A stretch of DNA of 64,000 bases from NCBI GenBank assembly GCA_029242715.1, contig JAQWTL010000033.1, forward strand, positions 62,001-126,000, written 5' to 3'. A program made the translations under genes and the position numbers. Under the pieces are notes generated by a model that worked only from the letters and a program-made list of their open reading frames with translations, did no database searches and was not told the DNA's origin. Positions within the stretch are counted from its first letter, which is position 1, and each line of letters starts with the position of its first letter. Of this stretch, positions 8,260 to 16,721 are shown piece after piece. Source of the stretch: Phycisphaerales bacterium (GTDB taxonomy: Bacteria > Planctomycetota > Phycisphaerae > Phycisphaerales > SM1A02).

Positions 8260-9849
8260 ATGAACCCCCTCACACGCCTCACTACCTGCTGGCTTCTGCT
8301 GGCCATGATCTCAACAGCCCTGGCCCAAGAGGCCTCCAGACCCTCTCCGGAACCAAGCCAATCTTCCGCTGCTGAGGCCGACACCGCCCCCGTTGATGAT
8401 GACACCAAGGCCGAGGAAACAGAAGATGACGATGTGGCTGTGACAGAGTCTGTCATCACCCTCGGTGGGAAGACCATTCGATACCGGGCAAGTGCCGGCA
8501 TGCAGCCACTCCTTGCTGAAAATGGCGAAGCCCGTGCCAACATCTTTCATGTGGCCTATGAACGACTGGATGAAGATGGCAACCTGATGGCCGGCGAGCC
8601 AGGCTCCAGGCCAGTTACGTTCTGCTTCAATGGCGGCCCGGGATCCTCTGCCGTGTGGCTGCACATGGGTGCCTGGGGGCCGGTTCGAGTTGATATGGGT
8701 GATGCCGGAAAGCTCAAGCCTGCACCATGGAAACTTGTTTCCAATGAAGCCTCCCTGCTCGACGTCTCCGACCTGGTCTTCATCGACCCTGTCACGACGG
8801 GATACAGCCGAAGTTCGGAAGATCATGACGATGGCGACTTCCATGGACTGGAAGCAGATGCCAATGCCGTTGCCGAGTTCATCCGCCTCTACCTGACGAG
8901 AAATGAACGCTGGCTCAGCCCGAAATACATCGCCGGAGAGAGCTATGGAACAACACGTGCCGCCGCTCTTGCCGATCGACTCCAAAGAAGGCATGGCGTC
9001 TTCCTCAATGGCGTGATTCTCGTATCCGCCATCCTGGACTTCCAGACCACTGATTTCGCACCAGGTAATGACGTGGCCAATCCGCTTTACCTGCCAACCC
9101 TGGCTGCCACGGCCTGGTATCACGGCAAGCTTGCAGATGATGTTTCACTTGAGCAGGCCATTCAGAGAGCAGAAGCCTACGCCTCCAACCAGTATCTGGT
9201 GGCGTTGTATCAGGGCTCTTCACTTCCAGAAAGTCAGCAACAAGCTGTTGCACGCTCCCTGGCAACGCTCACAGGTTTACCGGCGGACTACATCATGCGA
9301 TCCAACCTGCACCTCTATCCCTCGCGATTCCGCAAGGAACTCCTGAGGGATGAACGACGCACGGTTGGTCGGCTGGACAGCCGATTCACTGGTGTCGATG
9401 CTGATGCCGCAAGTGATCGGCCTGCCTATGACCCCTCATATGCCGTGATCCAGGGGCCGTATACGGCCGCCATGAATCACTATGTCCGTGTGGACCTCGG
9501 TTTCGAAAGTGATGTCCCCTACGAAATCCTCACCGGACGTGTTCATCCCTGGGACATGAACGCACGCAATGAGTACCTGGATGTTTCAAACAGACTGACC
9601 AATGCCATGCTCTTCAATCCAGATCTTCATGTCTTCCTTGCCGAGGGCCTCTACGATCTGGCAACACCATTTGCAGCTGCGGAATACACGCTGAGACACA
9701 TGCGACTGGAGCCTTCTTTTCTGGAGCATGTGATGATCAAACGTTATGAATCCGGCCACATGATGTACCTGCACGATGAATCACGATCCGCCATGAGACG
9801 GGACCTGCTGGATTTCTACACAACATCCAGTGCAGACGTAGCCGAGTAG
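8260..9849 (+). CDS. Secreted serine carboxypeptidase, peptidase family S10
   Basis: A 529-residue protein with a signal peptide (cleavage near ALA-QE, residue 22), then an acidic low-complexity linker to about residue 60. The S10 signature FNGGPGSS is at 123-130. The likely triad is Ser228 (GESYG), Asp466 (LYDLATP) and His500 (ESGHMMY). S10 enzymes remove C-terminal amino acids from peptides at low pH; here the protein is probably periplasmic or outside. A CAAGGAG ribosome site lies 9 bases before the ATG. It is divergent from the TerB-like/DUF4145 pair. Confidence 0.88.
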   Translation: MNPLTRLTTCWLLLAMISTALAQEASRPSPEPSQSSAAEADTAPVDDDTKAEETEDDDVAVTESVITLGGKTIRYRASAGMQPLLAENGEARANIFHVAYERLDEDGNLMAGEPGSRPVTFCFNGGPGSSAVWLHMGAWGPVRVDMGDAGKLKPAPWKLVSNEASLLDVSDLVFIDPVTTGYSRSSEDHDDGDFHGLEADANAVAEFIRLYLTRNERWLSPKYIAGESYGTTRAAALADRLQRRHGVFLNGVILVSAILDFQTTDFAPGNDVANPLYLPTLAATAWYHGKLADDVSLEQAIQRAEAYASNQYLVALYQGSSLPESQQQAVARSLATLTGLPADYIMRSNLHLYPSRFRKELLRDERRTVGRLDSRFTGVDADAASDRPAYDPSYAVIQGPYTAAMNHYVRVDLGFESDVPYEILTGRVHPWDMNARNEYLDVSNRLTNAMLFNPDLHVFLAEGLYDLATPFAAAEYTLRHMRLEPSFLEHVMIKRYESGHMMYLHDESRSAMRRDLLDFYTTSSADVAE

Positions 9850-9865
9850 ACAACAAAAAGATCAT

Positions 9866-10531
9866 TCAGGATCTGATGAGCGATTGCATTGATGCCGGAT
9901 CAAGTTCCGACAGTGATTCAATCACAAGATCGGCTGCAGACAATTCATCAGGCGTACGCCCCTTGGAACTGAATCCAATACTGGCCATTCCGGCCCTTTG
10001 AGCAGCCTCAACCCCTGCGGGCGCATCCTCAATCACGATGCAATCATCAGGCGAAACGTCCAGTCGCTGCGCCGCCAGGAGGAAGACCTCCGGATCAGGC
10101 TTTCCATGCGTCACATCATCGCCCGTCACGATGGTTTCAAACAGAATGCCACAACCAAGCTGCTCCCGAAACATCTCTGCATTCTGAGCAGGCGCCGAGG
10201 TACCCGCTGCCAGACGCCAGCCAGCTTTCTCAAGAGATCGAACCAGGTCTGTTGCCCCTGGCATTTCAGGAAACGCCTTCTCGATCATCGATCGGAAGTC
10301 CGCTTCCTTTCTTTCTGCGAGGACATTGATCTCCTCAACCCCAGGCTCGGGACGCCCTGAGAATTCAAAGAGTTCACGAATGATGGGGGCATTCACCCGG
10401 CCGAATTGCCGGGCAAATTGTTCTTCCGTGAGCTCATGCCCTATGAATGCCGCCACCTTGATCCAGGAGGCAAAATGGGCGTCATAGGTGTCCACCAAGG
10501 TCCCATCGATATCAAAAATTGCTGCAGGCAT
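9866..10531 (-). CDS. HAD-superfamily hydrolase, beta-phosphoglucomutase / phosphatase type
   Basis: A 221-residue protein of the HAD subfamily with a helical cap. Motif I is FDIDGTLVDT near residue 5, the motif II Thr/Ser lies in AAGTSAPAQN near 108, the motif III Lys is in GKPDPEVF near 144, and motif IV is IVIEDAPAG near 165. The organophosphate substrate cannot be told from sequence; sugar phosphates are typical. A GTG at 10570 would add 13 residues, but the HAD fold begins right after the ATG at 10531, so I prefer that. Divergent from the flavoenzyme at 10643. Confidence 0.8.
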   Translation of the reverse strand: MPAAIFDIDGTLVDTYDAHFASWIKVAAFIGHELTEEQFARQFGRVNAPIIRELFEFSGRPEPGVEEINVLAERKEADFRSMIEKAFPEMPGATDLVRSLEKAGWRLAAGTSAPAQNAEMFREQLGCGILFETIVTGDDVTHGKPDPEVFLLAAQRLDVSPDDCIVIEDAPAGVEAAQRAGMASIGFSSKGRTPDELSAADLVIESLSELDPASMQSLIRS

Positions 10532-10642
10532 GATCCACACGATATCAAGAGATTGGTTTTCAGCGTTCACCGCTCATTTGATCTCATTTCAGAGTTTGAT
10601 TCGCCAATGTTCCAGTACACTCGAAACTGAGGTGGTTAGCCA

Positions 10643-12187
10643 ATGTCCCGCTTGACTCGTAGACAATTCATCGGGCGAACGGCCATCATCGCCGGCAGCC
10701 TCCCCTTGTTTGCCTGGGATGATGCCTGCCAACGTGCCAACGTCACGACTTCCACACTGCAAACATTTCGATCCAGCCTTGATGGAACCGTGATCTATCC
10801 AGTTGACCAGGGATACGCCCAGGCAGCTCTGGCATACAACCGTCGCTACCATCACGCGCCCATGATGATCGTGGTGCCCAAGAATGCCCATGATGTCAAG
10901 AAGGCAGTCGAGTTCGCAAAAGCTCATTCCATCACCCTTTCTCCAAGGGGCGGTGGGCACAACTACTGTGGCTGGTCAACCTGCGACGGGATGGTGATCG
11001 ACTTCCAGGACATGGCTGGTGTGTCACTGACGAATAACGCAAGCCGTGCCCATATCGGCCCCGGTGCAATGCTTCTGGATGCCTACCAGACACTCTGGTG
11101 TGAGGGTAAATGCAGTCTCCCGGGTGGCACCTGCCCTTCGGTTGGACTCGCGGGATACACCCTTGGTGGTGGCTGGGGACTCTACTCCCGAGCCTGGGGC
11201 TTCATGTGTGATCGACTCCGAGAGGTTCAGGCAGTGACGGCTGACGGCAACATCATTGTTGCCAATGCCAATAACGAACATGCCGATCTCTTCCGCGCCT
11301 GCCGTGGTGGCGGAGGTGGCAGTCTGTGCATCGTGACCGAATTCGTCTATGAACCGATACCGCTGGCGGCCGCGACCCTGTCCAGATTCGGAATCACCTT
11401 CGAGGACGCCGCAGCGTTCATCAATGCCTACCAATCCTTCGTACCGACTGCTGCAGAGAACCTGACCTGTTCAATGAGTTTCTCCAACAGGCCAGGGCAT
11501 GACACACCCAGAATGGGAATGAGCAGCATCGTCATCGGAGAAAAAGCCGACTGGCATACCGTCATGGACCCGTTCATCCAACAGATTGAAGATGCCAACG
11601 TCGGGCACACGAATCCGAATCCAACCGAATCAAATCCCGCCGAGATCGCAGCGATGTTCGGCGTTCCCGACTGGCATGACTACACGATCTGCCAGGACCT
11701 CCCCACCGCCAGAAGTCTCGACAAGTCCGCCGCCTTCAAGTCGACCTCCGTATACATCGATGATCCCTTGACATCGGACGGCATCAATACGTTCCTTTCC
11801 GTGATCGAGGAACGCCAGAATGACGCAAGCTTCACGACTTCAGCAAGCATATCGATGGACTGTTACGGAGGCCAGATCACCAATGAACCCGAAGGTGGCT
11901 CGGTGATCTGTCATCGGAACGCAACAGCAGTATCACAGATCATCACAGCCTGGGATGAAACGGCTGAAGCCAGTTACATCAAGAAGAACATCGACTGGAT
12001 CAATGACACCCGGAAGACCCTGGCTGCCGTCGCCACTTCAGGGGCCTATGTCAACTATTGCGATGATGCGATCGAGGATTGGGAAACCGCTTACTGGGGA
12101 GACCAGTATCCGTTCCTCCAGCATGTCAAATACAAGTATGACTCGGAGAACGTCTTCAACTTCCCCCAGAGCATCCGCCTACCTTGA
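10643..12187 (+). CDS. Tat-exported FAD-linked oxidoreductase, berberine-bridge-enzyme type
   Basis: A 514-residue flavoprotein. It opens with a twin-arginine signal (SRLTRRQF, Arg6-Arg7). The FAD-binding PCMH fold follows from about residue 70, with RGGGHNYCG (His106) and GGTCPSVGLAGYTLGGGWG (Cys164). In the family His and Cys in these positions bind FAD with two covalent bonds, so a bicovalent flavin is expected. The C-terminus ends in a BBE element (VFNFPQSIRLP). Such enzymes oxidise sugars or secondary metabolites; the substrate here is not known. The 3' end overlaps the convergent lectin/dockerin gene by 9 bases. Confidence 0.88.
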   Translation: MSRLTRRQFIGRTAIIAGSLPLFAWDDACQRANVTTSTLQTFRSSLDGTVIYPVDQGYAQAALAYNRRYHHAPMMIVVPKNAHDVKKAVEFAKAHSITLSPRGGGHNYCGWSTCDGMVIDFQDMAGVSLTNNASRAHIGPGAMLLDAYQTLWCEGKCSLPGGTCPSVGLAGYTLGGGWGLYSRAWGFMCDRLREVQAVTADGNIIVANANNEHADLFRACRGGGGGSLCIVTEFVYEPIPLAAATLSRFGITFEDAAAFINAYQSFVPTAAENLTCSMSFSNRPGHDTPRMGMSSIVIGEKADWHTVMDPFIQQIEDANVGHTNPNPTESNPAEIAAMFGVPDWHDYTICQDLPTARSLDKSAAFKSTSVYIDDPLTSDGINTFLSVIEERQNDASFTTSASISMDCYGGQITNEPEGGSVICHRNATAVSQIITAWDETAEASYIKKNIDWINDTRKTLAAVATSGAYVNYCDDAIEDWETAYWGDQYPFLQHVKYKYDSENVFNFPQSIRLP

Positions 12188-12964
12188 GAGTGATGGCGTG
12201 CAACCGTAGTTGCCAAGAACGGCCAGCAGATCATCGACATCTGTCACGCCATTCCCATCCAGATCACCACCCTGCCCGTTGAACACAGAGAGCACGTGAA
12301 GGATGTCATCGACATTCACCACGGAATCTCCGGTGAGATCTCCAGGGCAACAGGAATCAATGAAGCCATCAAGATCACCATCAAGTTCTGGTGTCTCTGC
12401 GATATCCAGAGCATCCGGAACACCGTTGGCATCACAGTCAGGTGGCGTTGCAAATGATGCGAGTAGTGAATAGACCAGCTTGCCTGCATCAGGCGATGCC
12501 CATGTAGCCGCCCATGTCTCCAGAACATCGGGATTGGCATCGAGCCGAAGAGACCAGGTCAACCACTGGCTTCCGTTGGGCTGATCGTTCGTCCATGCGG
12601 AATAAACCATTGATGTTCCATCCACCCACTGCCAGTTATCCGTCAGCGGCGTGGTTGTGGCGGTTGCATTCCGTTGGGCACCCATCCATGGACCATCACA
12701 AGGTTGGAGATCAGCTCCTGATGCAACTCCAAAGAGAAAGGCATTCATGGAAGATGAATCCGATATGGACAACTTGCCACCAGCATTCACTGCCAGCGAA
12801 GAGGCGTCTGTCCACTTGATTGGATCGTCCGCCTTGTAAAGCATGACCCAACAGGAACCATCAGGAGCCTGTTCCGGGACTGTCCACGTACCTGATGAGA
12901 AGTCCGGGAATCCCACCATGAACGAGAGCGAAATCAATATGCCTGGGATGGCCATGACACCCAT
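12179..12964 (-). CDS. Secreted C-type-lectin-like protein with C-terminal dockerin-like repeats
   Basis: About 261 residues. A signal peptide or N-terminal hydrophobic segment leads to a C-type lectin-like domain with the WMGAQRN...NWQWVDG...YSAWTNDQPNG pattern at roughly 85-140, which in the family can bind sugars. A DCDANGVPD loop precedes two calcium-loop repeats at the C-terminus (GDLTGDSVVNVDDILHVL and GDLDGNGVTDVDDLLAVL), the dockerin type I pattern frequent in Phycisphaerae exported proteins. There is no obvious cellulosome, so the repeats may anchor the protein to the cell surface. The start is uncertain: ATG 12964 is used; a TTG at 12994 would also be in frame. Confidence 0.75.
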   Translation of the reverse strand: MGVMAIPGILISLSFMVGFPDFSSGTWTVPEQAPDGSCWVMLYKADDPIKWTDASSLAVNAGGKLSISDSSSMNAFLFGVASGADLQPCDGPWMGAQRNATATTTPLTDNWQWVDGTSMVYSAWTNDQPNGSQWLTWSLRLDANPDVLETWAATWASPDAGKLVYSLLASFATPPDCDANGVPDALDIAETPELDGDLDGFIDSCCPGDLTGDSVVNVDDILHVLSVFNGQGGDLDGNGVTDVDDLLAVLGNYGCTPSLSR

Positions 12965-13011
12965 GATGACTTGCCAGGAGAGGCATGGCAACAAAATTTA
13001 CACAGGAGGCT

Positions 13012-13074
13012 CACCACGCCCCTCCGTGGGGTGATTTGGCTGTCGAAAAGGCAGGCCGCCAACCGATACGGCGG
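13012..13074. other. Hairpin-rich intergenic segment between the lectin/dockerin gene and a small membrane protein gene
   Basis: Three hairpins follow one another on the plus strand. The first pairs CACCACG with CGTGGGGTG with a small bulge (13012-13033). The second pairs CTGTC with GGCAG around a GAAAA loop (13040-13054). The third pairs CCGCC with GGCGG around a nine-base loop (13056-13074). The segment lies about 150 bases before the small membrane protein gene and about 48 bases before the lectin/dockerin start on the other strand, so it could belong to either leader. No known riboswitch class is recognised. Confidence 0.35.
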
Positions 13075-13225
13075 GAGCGCTGGTGGATTTTCGCGTTTAA
13101 ACCACTCTATCCCTGCAGGGTCCGTGCCACTAACTGGCATGGAATCTGTGTACAGACTTTTCCTGGTCCTATCGGACCCTCAGCACTCTTGCTGCATGGA
13201 ATAGAAGATTAGAAGGAAACGTGTA

Positions 13226-13399
13226 ATGGCCACTGCAGGAACAACAATACGAAGACGCTTCTGGCGTTCTTCGATCGTGATGTGGATGGTCTGGACTCTC
13301 CTGGGAATACTGCTGCTGGTGGGCTTCAGCGTGCTCTCTTCCTACCCATCAGTGATCAACCTTGTCCAGGCTGGAACACTTGGCGCCTTGGGTAGTTGA
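13226..13399 (+). CDS. 57-residue single-pass membrane protein
   Basis: A short frame starting MATAGTTIRRRFWRSS, with a basic N-terminus and then a hydrophobic stretch from about residue 18 to 38. An AAGGA ribosome site lies about 9 bases before the ATG. The positive charges before the membrane segment suggest the N-terminus stays in the cytoplasm. It stands alone between two minus-strand genes. No family is recognised; it may be a real small protein given the ribosome site and topology. Confidence 0.5.
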   Translation: MATAGTTIRRRFWRSSIVMWMVWTLLGILLLVGFSVLSSYPSVINLVQAGTLGALGS

Positions 13400-13454
13400 T
13401 GATGACATCTGATTGATGAGGTCTCATCTCATGAGGTGTAGGTGCGCATACCCA

Positions 13455-13484
13455 CGAAGTCATGTTTGGGAGAACATGACTTCG
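13455..13484. other. 12-bp perfect inverted repeat with a 6-base loop
   Basis: The arms CGAAGTCATGTT (13455-13466) and AACATGACTTCG (13473-13484) pair fully around the loop TGGGAG. There is no T-run after it on either strand, so it is a weak candidate for a classic intrinsic terminator; a protein-binding site or a mRNA 3'-end hairpin of the 57-residue gene are alternatives. A second near-palindrome, GATGAG-GT-CTCATC, lies just before it at 13415-13428. Confidence 0.5.
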
Positions 13485-13506
13485 AAGGTAATTTCTTGGC
13501 TCGCGT

Positions 13507-13556
13507 AAAAAATTCTGCGGGCCCGGCACCCCAGCAGCGACGAAGAGGTGCCTCGC
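13507..13556 (-). terminator. Possible intrinsic terminator for the PD-(D/E)XK gene
   Basis: Reading the minus strand, GGCACC (13552-13547) pairs with GGTGCC (13530-13525), with an outer GCG/CGC extension, and a run of six T residues lies at 13512-13507. The loop is long and some 12 bases separate stem and T-run, so the call is tentative. It lies just past the end of the gene that stops at 13604. Confidence 0.3.
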
Positions 13557-13603
13557 ACATCAACCAAACTGAGGAAGCCTCAATTTAGCTTTCTTACGGT
13601 CTC

Positions 13604-14389
13604 CTATCCTGCCCTAGAGTTTTTGGTTGTCGAGAGAAAATTGGCGAAGTCATGCCTTGATTTTGCCTGAATACGCCTGCCGCCCACAAAACGACTATTC
13701 GCCACGGCAATATTTCTCAGCAGGCGATTCAATATCACCTCAGAAACTTCGTGAGCAGGAGCGGCCCGCCTGATTCTGACTACCTCCAGGGCCGGGATCC
13801 CCTCGGGAACCGAGCCGTTGAGGATCCTGCTTGGAACTTCAAGCAAGCCCCAGCCTACGGGCAACTCTGCAGGTGACACCATGCCCTCTGGAGCAGCCAA
13901 CCACATCTGATTAGCGCCACGCCAACGAACGAGGCGAGCAAACTTCACACCACGAAACAGACGCCTCTCGATGGAAGACAACTCGATACGCAACCGACGA
14001 ATATCCTGGCCAGGTCGCTGGGCGTCCCGGCTGATGCCCTCAAACAAAGTCCCCTTCCCTCCGGCCGTGGATGGAAAGAGCCTGGCAGGTGACAGGCCCC
14101 GGACAGCCAACGCATCAATCAATTCAGCTCGACGCGCCAAGAGGCCCGATGCCTTGACTCCATCGCGAAGAAAGTCGCCACGGCTACGCTTGCACTCCAC
14201 CAGGACGGCTCTGGGCTTGGCCCGAACCAACCCACTGTTGGCTGGTTCACGATCACTCCATCCCGCCACATCAACCCGGAATCGACCGGTTGAATCCGCC
14301 ACTTCCACCCCAACAGCAACATAGCCCTGCTCTCGCAGCCATCGACTCGACCATCGCTTCAATTCTCGGTGCTCTTTGCTCTCAGACAT
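13604..14389 (-). CDS. PD-(D/E)XK nuclease-like protein
   Basis: A 261-residue protein. The pattern FRVDVAGW (Asp40) followed by AVLVECKRSRGDFL (Glu65, Lys67) is the D...ExK core of the restriction-endonuclease-like fold, with an upstream helix carrying Glu20 and a conserved KRWSSRWLREQGY start. The C-terminal half has no recognised domain. A GGAGG ribosome site lies close before the ATG at 14389; upstream codons in frame to 14485 overlap the divergent nitrilase side and are unlikely. It could act in DNA repair or restriction (inference); no partner methylase or helicase lies nearby. Confidence 0.65.
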   Translation of the reverse strand: MSESKEHRELKRWSSRWLREQGYVAVGVEVADSTGRFRVDVAGWSDREPANSGLVRAKPRAVLVECKRSRGDFLRDGVKASGLLARRAELIDALAVRGLSPARLFPSTAGGKGTLFEGISRDAQRPGQDIRRLRIELSSIERRLFRGVKFARLVRWRGANQMWLAAPEGMVSPAELPVGWGLLEVPSRILNGSVPEGIPALEVVRIRRAAPAHEVSEVILNRLLRNIAVANSRFVGGRRIQAKSRHDFANFLSTTKNSRAG

Positions 14390-14493
14390 GGGACCTCCAC
14401 CGACACTTCGGATCCAATCGCAGAATCCCGATAGAAGTCCCCAGAAGCTGGATGAAGAGCCTTTCTTCCGGGTCCCCGGATACACTCTGGGTC

Positions 14494-15360
14494 ATGAGTG
14501 AGCAACTCTCCATTGCATTGATCAGCGACACCTTCCACACGGAGGATGGCTCGACCAGACTCGCTGACAGGCTCAAGGAGGCCCGAGCAGGTGGTGCCAC
14601 CGTTGCGGTCCTGCCGGAACTTGGTTGTAACCGTTGGTGTCCGGCGACTCAGGACCAATGCGAGTCCGATGAAGAACCCCCAGGGGGTTCTCTCGCGGCA
14701 ATGCAATCCAAGGCCGCTGCTGAGGCTGGCATCTGGCTGGTTGGCGGAAGTCTGATCCGTGATACAGATGGCATTCGCCGCAACTCGGTCCTGGTATTCG
14801 ATCCCCAGGGCTCGCTTTGCCATCGCTACAGCAAGATTCATATCCCCGATGAACCCGGCTTCTGGGAGGCAGACCATTACCAGGCGGATGACCAGATTCC
14901 CAGACCATTGGATATCGCCGGGGTCCCCATGGGTATCCAGATCTGCAGTGACATCAATCGTCCTGCAGGAACACATATCCTCGCTGCACAGGGCGCTGAA
15001 GTCATATTGGGCCCGCGTTCCACAGAACAGATCACCTATGAGAAGTGGCGCCCCGTGTTCCAGGCCAACGCCCTGACAGGAAGCTGCTATGTCCTGTCAG
15101 TCAACAGGCCCTCACCCGAGGACGGCGTCCTGATTGGCGGCCCATCCATTGCAGTAGCCCCGAATGGTGAAGTAATTCTCGAAACTACCGATCCAGTCGG
15201 CATTATCACCATTGACCGGAACGTTGTTCACAAGGCTCGCAAGGAGTATCCCGGTTACCTCGCCATTCCCAGCGATCTCTACGCAAAGGCCTGGGCCAGC
15301 ATCCCACCCCGCCTTGCGCATGGGTCGATTGAAAACAGCATCGATTCTTTGAAACAGTAA
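14494..15360 (+). CDS. Carbon-nitrogen hydrolase (nitrilase superfamily)
   Basis: A 288-residue enzyme with the Glu-Lys-Cys triad of the superfamily: Glu42 in VLPELGCN, Lys114 in RYSKIHIPDE and Cys151 in GIQICSDINRP. These enzymes hydrolyse C-N bonds in amides, nitriles or carbamoyl compounds; the substrate is not evident. The frame is open upstream to 14290, but that stretch lies opposite the nuclease-like gene; the ATG at 14494 begins the fold (MSEQLSIALISD). It is divergent from the nuclease-like gene and followed after 89 bases by the coiled-coil repeat protein. Confidence 0.85.
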   Translation: MSEQLSIALISDTFHTEDGSTRLADRLKEARAGGATVAVLPELGCNRWCPATQDQCESDEEPPGGSLAAMQSKAAAEAGIWLVGGSLIRDTDGIRRNSVLVFDPQGSLCHRYSKIHIPDEPGFWEADHYQADDQIPRPLDIAGVPMGIQICSDINRPAGTHILAAQGAEVILGPRSTEQITYEKWRPVFQANALTGSCYVLSVNRPSPEDGVLIGGPSIAVAPNGEVILETTDPVGIITIDRNVVHKARKEYPGYLAIPSDLYAKAWASIPPRLAHGSIENSIDSLKQ

Positions 15361-15449
15361 AACCACGGCTGCTTGAAGCCGAACTGCCTTGAGAAAACGA
15401 CATGAACCCAGGGCGACAAACGTCACCCCAGTACCCAGGAAGAGATCGC

Positions 15450-16721
15450 ATGACGACTCCCACCCCAAATCTCGACGTTGAAGTCAGGCTCCAGGAACTC
15501 GAATCCCGCCTGAGTGATACAAGACGCTCCCTGCGAAACACAAGGCGATGGTTGACCATGGCTGGCATTGCCGGCTTCGGCCTGTTGGCCGCTGCCGCTG
15601 CGGATCTTGCAACGATTGACGTCCTTCGTGCCAAGCGAATGGAAATCGTCGATGATTCAGGCCATGTTGTTCTGGCTGCCTCCAGTGACAAGAGTGGCGG
15701 CCGAGTTGACTTCTGGAATAACCAGGGATGCAACTTCATGCGAATGGCCTCCAATGAAAATGGAGGTGATGTCGCCATCTGGAATTGCGATGGAAAATCC
15801 GTCGCAGGTCTCTATGCCAGTGCGTCAGGCGGAGAGCTCTCGATCTGGGACAACCAGGGCCGTCGTGCTGCTCGAACGCTCGCGGGAGAAGATGGAGGCA
15901 TCTACGAGGTCATGAAGGGGGACAAACTGCTTGCCGCCCTCAAGGGCACGATGCTCGGGTCTGCCATGGAACTGCTCGACAATAATGGTGACGCGATTGT
16001 CAGTGCCTCTACCGCCGATGAATACGGCTACCTCGGAGTTGGCCAACATGTCCTGCTGGCCAGCAACGAAGAGTGGGGCGCTGTCACCATCAAGGGAGAT
16101 CATGGACATCAACTGCTCCAGTTGAAAGGTGACACACGAAAACAAGAAGCGATGCTCACACTCAAGACTTCCAATGGATCGGTTCACCTTGAGACCGGGA
16201 ACGAAACGTCGCTTCCGAAAGTCGCTGTTCACAACAGCAATGGAAAACTGGCCGCTCACATGACCGTACGGACAGAAGGCGGAGGCGTACTCACCGCTTC
16301 ATCTTCAGAAGGAACCGAAGTGGCATCCATACGCTCAGATGCCCAGGGCAATGGACGAGTCGATCTTTCAGACCAGGCCGGAACTCTTTTGGCCACCATG
16401 CAGACTCTGCCCGCACGCGGAGCCACGCTTGCACTCATGGCGCCTAACAAGACGACTGCATGTGCCATGGCGGCCTCAGAAGATGGAGGTGTTTTGAACC
16501 TGTCCAACGGACAAGGCACACCAGTGCTGGTTGGAGGCATCGCCTCTGGAAGACGGGATGGTGCGATCAGTGTCTACAACCATCGGGGGATCCCGGTAGT
16601 CAACGCGGGCAGCACCGTGGGAGGCATCGGGCAAGTGGTCATCAATGACGATAATGGTCACCGCGTACTGACACTCCCCCAGCGGTTCACCACATCCATG
16701 GAACCACCTGTTCAGGAGTGA
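15450..16721 (+). CDS. Membrane-anchored protein with a coiled coil and repeated short beta motifs
   Basis: A 423-residue protein. Residues about 8-35 form a charged coiled coil (VEVRLQELESRL), followed by a membrane segment at about 36-55 (LTMAGIAGFGLLAAAAAD). The rest is a long run of short repeats with the form GG-x-hydrophobic-x-hydrophobic-x-N-x-x-G, for example GGDVAIWNCDG, GGELSIWDNQG, GGVLNLSNGQG and DGAISVYNHRG, spaced about 25-35 residues. Such repeats often build beta-helices or stalks. The protein is probably outside the membrane. An AGGAAGAG site precedes the ATG. It ends directly beside the convergent rnc gene. Confidence 0.6.
   Translation: MTTPTPNLDVEVRLQELESRLSDTRRSLRNTRRWLTMAGIAGFGLLAAAAADLATIDVLRAKRMEIVDDSGHVVLAASSDKSGGRVDFWNNQGCNFMRMASNENGGDVAIWNCDGKSVAGLYASASGGELSIWDNQGRRAARTLAGEDGGIYEVMKGDKLLAALKGTMLGSAMELLDNNGDAIVSASTADEYGYLGVGQHVLLASNEEWGAVTIKGDHGHQLLQLKGDTRKQEAMLTLKTSNGSVHLETGNETSLPKVAVHNSNGKLAAHMTVRTEGGGVLTASSSEGTEVASIRSDAQGNGRVDLSDQAGTLLATMQTLPARGATLALMAPNKTTACAMAASEDGGVLNLSNGQGTPVLVGGIASGRRDGAISVYNHRGIPVVNAGSTVGGIGQVVINDDNGHRVLTLPQRFTTSMEPPVQE

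Noticed and set aside
8311-9123. A 270-codon minus-strand frame
   Set aside because: Antisense to the S10 peptidase with its intact triad; no ribosome site or domain.
12995-13110. Cyclic-di-GMP or cobalamin riboswitch
   Set aside because: Hairpins are there, but the conserved core sequences of these classes were not found on either strand.
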